A stretch of DNA of 64,000 nt, taken from Symsagittifera roscoffensis. Taxonomy: Eukaryota; Xenacoelomorpha; Acoela; Convolutidae. The position numbers and the translations under genes were made by a program. Within the stretch, counting starts at the first letter, position 1, and each line of letters begins with the position of its first letter. The notes under the pieces were generated by a model. It did no database searches and was not told the DNA's origin. It saw nothing but the letters and a program-made list of their open reading frames with translations. The stretch covers positions 52,922,251-52,986,250 of the forward strand of contig NC_087069.1 of assembly GCF_963678635.1 (NCBI RefSeq), written 5' to 3'. Below, in pieces: positions 61,637 through 64,000 of the stretch.

Positions 61637-64000
61637 TTATAAGTTCAATGGTTTTGTATGAATTCCATCATCTTGAACTTGTATTTTTGGATACAAATAG
61701 CTAAGTCTTTTCTTTGTTTGCCACAATATGGTTCGCGGTTCTGAATCCTCTATATTTTAAGATGTTAGGTTGATTGCTCACCAAGTTTTCTCCTCTACTT
61801 CGACATGGGGCCGTCTCCAAAACCTTCTAGAATTTGTTTTTTCAACATTTACTACTGAACTTGAATTTATCTGAGTCGTTGTCATAGCAGCAATATGTCT
61901 TGCTACACATTTAGAGCATTTCTGTGATCTAAATTCTTGTTCGAAAAGTCGCGGCTCCCGTTTACCGTTCTTTTTGTGTAAATAGCAACACGTTCGAGGG
62001 AAGAATATAGATTTTGATTCCGCCTTGGAAGAGTCTCTGCAGTCATTTTCTCTCATTTCTTCACAAAAATCTCTCTTATCTGGCTGGATACAGTGGTAAA
62101 ATTTTCTATACAAGAGTTGAGTAAAGCAAGTTTTTCTCCATCCTTAATTCTTTAAGCTTCGGTACATCACAGAATTTGTCAAAGAAGTTATAGTCGCGCT
62201 CCAACAGGATCAGTTTTGCAAACTGCAGTATGAAAAATCCAACAATTGTGGGTTCTCTGTGTTCAATGGTCGCTTCAGCAATTCGAACTCATATAAGTTT
62301 TCTCAACTGTGTTCAGTCTTTTAAACAGTGGTTAATTGATTGTCTTATGAGTTTTGTTGTCGTTCAGATAATTTATGATTGTATGTCCGGATCTATTCAT
62401 GATCTGATATCCACACGAGGAACTACCCTAAACTTTCATTGTTTTGGCTACAACTCCTGATAAAGGGTGTTCATCTCCTTCTGCTTTAGCATCAATCAAA
62501 ATTTTTGAAACAATTTTGTGGAGTATACAGAACAAAACGGGAATTATTGGTGCACGGCAAGCCAAATTCCAAATAAAAATTGAAGATTTCTTTCAGTTTT
62601 CGTGTTTTTGAAATTTGAAAGAAGTTTCGTAAAATCTGGAACAACTAAGACACACTGATGGCTGGCAAAAACAGATTCATCTTTCATTTTTGCTAGAAGT
62701 GAGGTTGTAGAAAGAGGTATTTTCTAAGGAAATTTGAATGGGCTCTGACATGATTTTTAATTATGTCCTTGGTTTTGAATTTTTTCTACCTATCACACTC
62801 CCACATTTCTTGAATTTTGTATCAATTCCCTTATTGTATTTTCGTTGCATATCATTCATCTCTCTCTTCTTGTTTTCTCGCTCAATATCCTGATCTATTA
62901 AGGAGGGACGAGCTTCTTGACAGGGACAGATGTGGTAGTAGCATCCCATTGATTCGAATACTGTTTTACAGTGATCACAATAACCATCAACATTGAAACA
63001 ATCGATTTTTTTCTATTTATCAGATGTGAAAAAACTCTCAATTTTACATTTTGGTCTTGTTTCCTGGTAAAAAGACATGACCATTTTCTCAAAGTTGCAA
63101 AATTGGTTAAGTCTAGCCTCGAATTTCTGCATATCCGTGTCAAACCCCATCTCGACTAGAGTCCGGTTGACGTATCTTGAGACATTGACAAGGGTAAAGC
63201 TGACTTGTATACATTCCAACGATTGATTTACAAACATTTGAAGAAACTCTGATGAATATTTTTCAGTTTCAATTTCTGATTATAGTTTTTTGAGTGAACA
63301 CAATGGAAGACCCCCCCCCCCCCCCCCGTCATGTCTTCTCCTATTTTATCACACAAATTTGCAAAATGGACAAAAATTGTAATTTGTAGATTTGTGTAGA
63401 CAAATGTTTGCTAGATTTGAAAGATTACACCAAAAATTTAAAATATCTATCCCCTTGCTATGATAAAACTGAATAAAAATTTGCCTTGTTTCTAGGGCTG
63501 GAATTACCTCCTTGTTTTTGTACCAATGGAAGAAAAATTTGACTAAAGGATTATTGTTTCTAAGTTCAAGGAGAAAGGCTTCATACGGTGGTAATTCGGG
63601 AAAATCAAGCTTGTCTGGGTTGTCAAACCACTCATAGGGGAAGAATCCTTACGTTTTGCTAACTTAATAGGCTTTGAGAAAAGAGTCTAGGGTATTTCCT
63701 CACCCAGAAATTTCATTATGTCGAGAAAATGTACATCTCCAAACTCAAAAATTTTTCGATTTTTTGTGAATGATGTTTTTTCTTCTTTATCGCGAATCAA
63801 ACAAGGGATTAAGTAGGACTTGATCAAGTTCCAATCATATCACAGCCATTAAATCCAAAAGTAAAGTATTTACATATCTGTCAAAATGTTGTTTCAAACA
63901 AATGAGTCGATTTTTCTGAACTCCCAAGAATTGTGCTGACTTATCTGCTTCTTCCGAATCTTCAATGCGTTCTTCTTTGTACTCAAATATTTTACTTGAA
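61637..64000 (-). pseudogene. decayed type-B DNA polymerase (DNA_pol_B_2-like), partial
   Basis: The minus strand carries, in order and in changing frames: a QFLG...NRLICLKQHFDRYVN-like part (about 63890), VHFLDIMKFLG (about 63710), FFPYEWFDNPDKLDFPELPP (about 63620), a deletion, NFEKMVMSFYQETRPKC, an in-frame TAG near 63014, CFNVDGYCDHCKTVFE, GCYYHICPCQEARPS (about 62930), EMWECD after a frameshift (about 62800), GYQIMNRSGHT (about 62390), CIQPDKRDFCEEM and FFPRTCCYLHKK (about 61980), ending at TAA 61637-61639. These match a family of metazoan DNA-element polymerases of the protein-primed B type (Polinton/adintovirus relatives) as I remember it. Many stops and frameshifts make it dead. It runs off the window. 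Confidence 0.75.
63311..63327 (+). repeat. homopolymer C run (17)
   Basis: Seventeen C inside the polymerase relic (G on its coding strand). Confidence 0.9.

Overview
The window is draft metazoan nuclear DNA. It has AT-rich intergenic sequence, interrupted genes with GT-AG introns (one apparently GC-AG), many short inverted-repeat elements, two LTR retrotransposons and a 200-base N gap. Nothing looks bacterial. I cannot name the species. A candidate motile-cilium/sperm-tail-type gene, tRNA-headed repeats and relics of a type-B DNA polymerase element suggest an invertebrate animal, perhaps marine; this is inference only.

Host genes. At 873-1032 (+) there is one exon of a chymotrypsin-family serine protease. 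The main host gene is a calpain on the minus strand. Eleven exons between 25876 and 3144 keep phase across every junction and give about 546 residues: protease core plus the beta-sandwich domain, with no EF-hand tail. The catalytic Cys is Thr and the catalytic Asn is Ser, so it should be an inactive pseudoprotease. Its 13-kb intron (4754-17807) holds a BEL/Pao retrotransposon (7828-17256), itself inserted into an older short repeat. A second minus-strand gene (45519-46618, two exons, about 194 aa, three W-x-S-x-Y-type repeats) lies upstream. A small secreted Cys-rich ORF (52614-52958) and a duplicated Cys-rich exon (53884-54015 and 57843-57977) lie further right. The right end (61637-64000) is a decayed, protein-primed-type DNA polymerase B gene.

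The most striking object is a very young 18.9-kb Ty3/gypsy-class element on the minus strand (26537-45438). Its 408-bp LTRs show no difference by eye, and it has a perfect 4-bp target duplication (ATTT). Reading 5'->3' on the minus strand it carries a long leader with repeated motifs, a basic 155-aa ORF, a single-frame gag-pol of 2740 aa, two tiny membrane ORFs, a 378-codon open frame with no methionine at all, an env-like glycoprotein of 872 aa, and an unrecognised 597-aa protein. Two neighbouring pairs are joined by ATGA stop/start overlaps. This gene set goes well beyond a normal gag-pol-env plan.

The rest is non-coding but repeat-rich. It holds five copies of a roughly 540-bp Helentron/DINE-like element, TA-flanked MITEs, large foldbacks with arms up to 300 bp, a palindrome family around 56.6-59.8 kb, and a diverged segmental duplication (53.7-55.2 kb versus 57.7-60.5 kb).
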